From positions 1 to 7,553 of the forward strand of contig JAAZYJ010000314.1 in assembly GCA_014239715.1 (NCBI GenBank): DNA of 7,553 nucleotides, in the 5' to 3' direction. A model generated the notes under the pieces. The model was not told the DNA's origin. It searched no databases and worked only from the letters and a program-made list of their open reading frames with translations. Numbering within the stretch: position 1 is the first letter of the stretch; every line of letters begins with the position of its first letter. The stretch comes from Flavobacteriales bacterium (GTDB lineage Bacteria; Bacteroidota; Bacteroidia; Flavobacteriales; Parvicellaceae). The translations under genes were made by a program, and so were the position numbers. Positions 4,726 to 7,553 of this stretch are shown here, piece after piece.

Positions 4726-7553
4726 ATGCGCATTATATTACTTAACATACTACTTATACTATCGCCTTTGGCAATAATGGCTCATGGCACTTTGTCCTAT
4801 CCTTTTGTCGAAAACAAAGGTCAATGGGACCAACAGATTGAGTATAGCGTCACATTACCAAGCGGCAATCTATTTGTTGAAAAGAATGGGTTTACGTACC
4901 ATTTAATGGACAGGTCATACTTCAAAAGTCTGCATACTTTGACTCCCGAAGCTCCTCCTGAATTTATTCAATCCCATGGGTTGTTCGTTAAATTTCTGGA
5001 GTCTAATGATGGGGTGGAATTCAAAACAGAGGGTGTCTCTGAGCATTATTACAATTTCCTGGTTGGCGCACCATCTTCTCATGCGTCCTTTGTACGGGCG
5101 TACAATAAAATAACCTATGTCAACTTGTACAACGGCATTGATCTGGACTTATACAATACAGATTATGATTATTTGAAATACGATTTTATCGTTTCAGCCG
5201 GTGCTGACCCCAGTAAGATCCGAGCCAGCTACGAAGGTGCCGATGGGCTTTATTTAAAAAACGGGCATCTAGTAATTGAAACATCGGTCACTCAAATAGT
5301 GGAACAAGCCCCTATGGCCTATCAGCACATAAACGGTAAAAAAGTCGAGGTGCCGTGCAAATTCAAACTTAAGGATGGAATTCTTAGCTACCGATTTCCC
5401 CGGGGTTACGACGAAAATCATGAGCTCATTATTGATCCCGTTTTGATCTTTTCTTCATTTACCGGTTCCACCGCCGATAATTTTGGGTTTACGGCAACCT
5501 ATGATAATGCAGAGAACACTTATGTGGGGGGTATTGTATTTGGCGTTGGCTCATATCCAACAACTGCGGGTGCTTTCCAAACCAGCTTTAATGGGGCGGT
5601 TGCAGGCTCGACAGATATAGGCATCAGTAAATTCAATGCCACCGGAACAGCTCTAATGTACTCCACTTACGTGGGAGGAGCTATTGGAAGTGAGGCGCCG
5701 CATTCTTTGATCGTAAACGACAGTCAAGAGCTCTATATTTTGGGCACGACAACATCCAGTGATTATCCGGTATCCGCTGGCTGCTACCAAGCAGGATTCT
5801 CAGGGGGGACAGCTGTGATGCCCTCAAACTCCGGCATGAATTATACCAATGGTTCAGACATTGTGGTTACCAGATTAAGTGCAGATGGGTCGGCGCTCTT
5901 ATCCGGCACATTCATTGGCGGAACAGGCAACGATGGGCTGAATGTTGGTGATAGTCTCGCCTATAATTATGGAGATCCTTTCAGGGGCGAAATCATTCTT
6001 GATGCCAATCAAAAACCAGTAATTGCTACAACCACAAGTTCTTCAGACTTTCCAACTTCTGCCAGCGCGACACAGCCAACTTATGGAGGTGGTGATTCGG
6101 ATGGTTGTGCTTTTCGACTCAACGCTAACCTTACTACACTTGAGTGGTCAACGTTCATCGGCGCATCAGGAGAAGATTCAGGCTATGGCATCCAGTTGAA
6201 TTCGGCAGGGGAAATGTATGTTACGGGAGGAACAACGAGTCCGGATCTAAATATTTCGGCTAGTGCACATCTCTCCAGTCACTCCGGCTTTATTGATGGT
6301 TATGTTGTTCGATATAATTCGACAGGTAGTGCACTGTTGTCAAGCACATTCATCGGCACGTCCGAATACGACCAGGCCTATTTCGTACAGCTGGACATCA
6401 ATGACGATGTATACGTTGTTGGACAAACTACAGGCAGCTATCCGGTAACGGCTTCCTGCTACAACAACCCCAATTCAGGGCAATTCATTCAGAAATATTC
6501 GCCCAACCTTTCAACTTCCCTTTGGAGCACTGTGATCGGAACGGGGTCCGGGCAGGTTGACTTTTCACCATCTGCGTTCCTCGTCAACGACTGTGGCCTC
6601 ATCTATATTTCTGGTTGGGGCGGAGCTCTAGCCGGCCTTGGCACATACCAAGCTGATTTTAGCACGACCAACGGACTACCCATATCAACAGGGCCTTCTA
6701 ATCCCGCTTTTCAATCGACAACTGATGGTAGTGACTTTTATTTGATGGTATTGAATGAAGACGCCAACGGATTGCTCTATGCTACATATTTTGGTGGCGG
6801 AATAAGTACTGAGCACGTCGACGGAGGTACAAGCCGTTTCGATAAAAACGGAATTGTCTATCAAGCAGTGTGTGCAGGTTGCGGAGGCAATTCTGATTTC
6901 CCCACTACCTCGGGGGTTTGGAGCAATACCAACAACAGCACAAATTGTAATCTGGGCGTATTTAAGTTTGGTCTGGGCAACATCAACACGTCGATCAGCA
7001 TTCCTCAACCTTATGTTTGTATTCCAAACTCTTTTCAGTTCTTCAACAATAGCGTAGGAGGCAATCAATATTTCTGGGATTTTGGTGATGGAGATACTAG
7101 TATTCTTTTTGAACCCCAGCATGATTACACAGATACAGGAACATTCATGGTTACATTGATCGTAAGTGATTCCACAGGGTGTATTGAAAGTGATACAGCG
7201 AATATTTTTGTTGATGTTCATCAGCTAGACAATGCGTCAATACAGCCTGTCGACACGATTTGTCCGGGCGATACGATACAACTTTCTGCCGGTGGCGGAG
7301 TATCCTATGAATGGATTCCATCATTGTACCTCAGCAACCCTAATTCTCCTGAACCGCTTGCCTATCCACCAATAACAACCAACTACATGGTAATTGCCAT
7401 TGACAGCTGCGGAGTTGACACGGCTTATACTACGATACATGTTCACAATGTTAGCTGGACCATTGATAGCGACACCACCATATGTGGGGGTATTCCTCTA
7501 CAATTGAATGCATCAGGAGGCGCTTCTTACTCCTGGGAGCCATCAGCTCTTAT
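4726..7553 (+). CDS. Large secreted DUF7948 / SBBP beta-propeller / PKD protein, probable T9SS cargo (3' end outside window)
   Basis: This frame is open for 942 codons to the window edge. The start is fixed by an in-frame TGA at 4711 and a purine-rich stretch ahead of ATG 4726. Residues 1-20 are a signal peptide (MRIILLNILLILSPLAIMA). Residues 25-240 resemble DUF7948, beginning YPFVENKGQWDQQIEYS and ending LIIDPVLIFS. Then come about six SBBP-type propeller blades starting near residues 300, 378, 459, 524, 585 and 669, with recurring motifs such as STYVGG, GTFIGG and STFIGA. The last blade has EHVDGGTSRFDKNGIVYQ and the Cys pair CAGCGG (716-721). A PKD domain follows (about 760-831) with FWDFGDGD (783-790). 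Two Ig/PKD-like repeats come next, each with TIC-G, a QLSAGG or QLNASGG core and Y-W-PS; the second is cut off. Proteins of this build are typically exported by T9SS and carry a gliding-motility-type C-terminal sorting domain, expected beyond the window. Likely an adhesin or surface protein; its ligand is unknown. Confidence 0.88.
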   Translation, partial: MRIILLNILLILSPLAIMAHGTLSYPFVENKGQWDQQIEYSVTLPSGNLFVEKNGFTYHLMDRSYFKSLHTLTPEAPPEFIQSHGLFVKFLESNDGVEFKTEGVSEHYYNFLVGAPSSHASFVRAYNKITYVNLYNGIDLDLYNTDYDYLKYDFIVSAGADPSKIRASYEGADGLYLKNGHLVIETSVTQIVEQAPMAYQHINGKKVEVPCKFKLKDGILSYRFPRGYDENHELIIDPVLIFSSFTGSTADNFGFTATYDNAENTYVGGIVFGVGSYPTTAGAFQTSFNGAVAGSTDIGISKFNATGTALMYSTYVGGAIGSEAPHSLIVNDSQELYILGTTTSSDYPVSAGCYQAGFSGGTAVMPSNSGMNYTNGSDIVVTRLSADGSALLSGTFIGGTGNDGLNVGDSLAYNYGDPFRGEIILDANQKPVIATTTSSSDFPTSASATQPTYGGGDSDGCAFRLNANLTTLEWSTFIGASGEDSGYGIQLNSAGEMYVTGGTTSPDLNISASAHLSSHSGFIDGYVVRYNSTGSALLSSTFIGTSEYDQAYFVQLDINDDVYVVGQTTGSYPVTASCYNNPNSGQFIQKYSPNLSTSLWSTVIGTGSGQVDFSPSAFLVNDCGLIYISGWGGALAGLGTYQADFSTTNGLPISTGPSNPAFQSTTDGSDFYLMVLNEDANGLLYATYFGGGISTEHVDGGTSRFDKNGIVYQAVCAGCGGNSDFPTTSGVWSNTNNSTNCNLGVFKFGLGNINTSISIPQPYVCIPNSFQFFNNSVGGNQYFWDFGDGDTSILFEPQHDYTDTGTFMVTLIVSDSTGCIESDTANIFVDVHQLDNASIQPVDTICPGDTIQLSAGGGVSYEWIPSLYLSNPNSPEPLAYPPITTNYMVIAIDSCGVDTAYTTIHVHNVSWTIDSDTTICGGIPLQLNASGGASYSWEPSAL

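Noticed and set aside
6685..7221. 178-codon minus-strand open frame
   Set aside because: It lies wholly antisense to the large secreted protein, whose frame shows clear propeller and PKD motifs here. Its cysteine- and isoleucine-rich translation matches no family I know and looks like a shadow.

Overview
The window looks like chromosomal DNA of a member of the Bacteroidota. Four protein families support this: a SUF iron-sulfur gene tail ending in a DUF2480 protein, a long-form PurF of 633 residues, a small exported protein with SPOR-like repeats, and a very large secreted protein with a DUF7948-like head, SBBP beta-propeller blades and PKD domains, typical of type IX secretion (T9SS) cargo. 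All four are characteristic of, or restricted to, that phylum. I cannot place it below phylum level from the sequence alone. Base composition is moderately AT-rich, and I see no mobile element, CRISPR array, rRNA or tRNA.

Layout. Positions 1-1390 (+) hold the 3' end of a compact SUF operon: the last 46 codons of sufS, then sufE, a SufT-like DUF59/MIP18 gene and a DUF2480 gene. Two of the three junctions overlap (ATGA, then TAATG) and the third gap is 14 nt, so these genes are almost certainly co-transcribed and partly translationally coupled. After a 65-nt convergent gap, 1456-2157 (-) encodes an exported protein with two divergent SPOR-like repeats. Positions 2158-2627 contain no secure gene. 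They carry an 8-bp inverted repeat, a short tandem repeat, and one weak small reading frame just downstream of purF. Positions 2628-4529 (-) are purF. A 196-nt divergent intergenic region follows, with an 11-bp direct repeat at 20-bp spacing. From 4726 to the right edge (+) runs a secreted multidomain protein open for 942 codons and cut by the window edge.

How the genes work together. SufS removes sulfur from cysteine, SufE accepts it on Cys51 and passes it to the SufBCD scaffold encoded upstream (outside the window), and the DUF59 protein is a maturation accessory. The DUF2480 protein has no assigned function, but its position and three cysteines make it a candidate accessory of the same pathway. 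PurF (first committed step of purine synthesis), the SPOR-like protein and the giant secreted protein are separate units with no obvious link to SUF.

The window is mostly ordinary core genome. I did not find a clear new multi-gene system. The best leads are the DUF2480 gene fused translationally to the SUF operon, the divergent-promoter repeat, and the possible small ORF behind purF.
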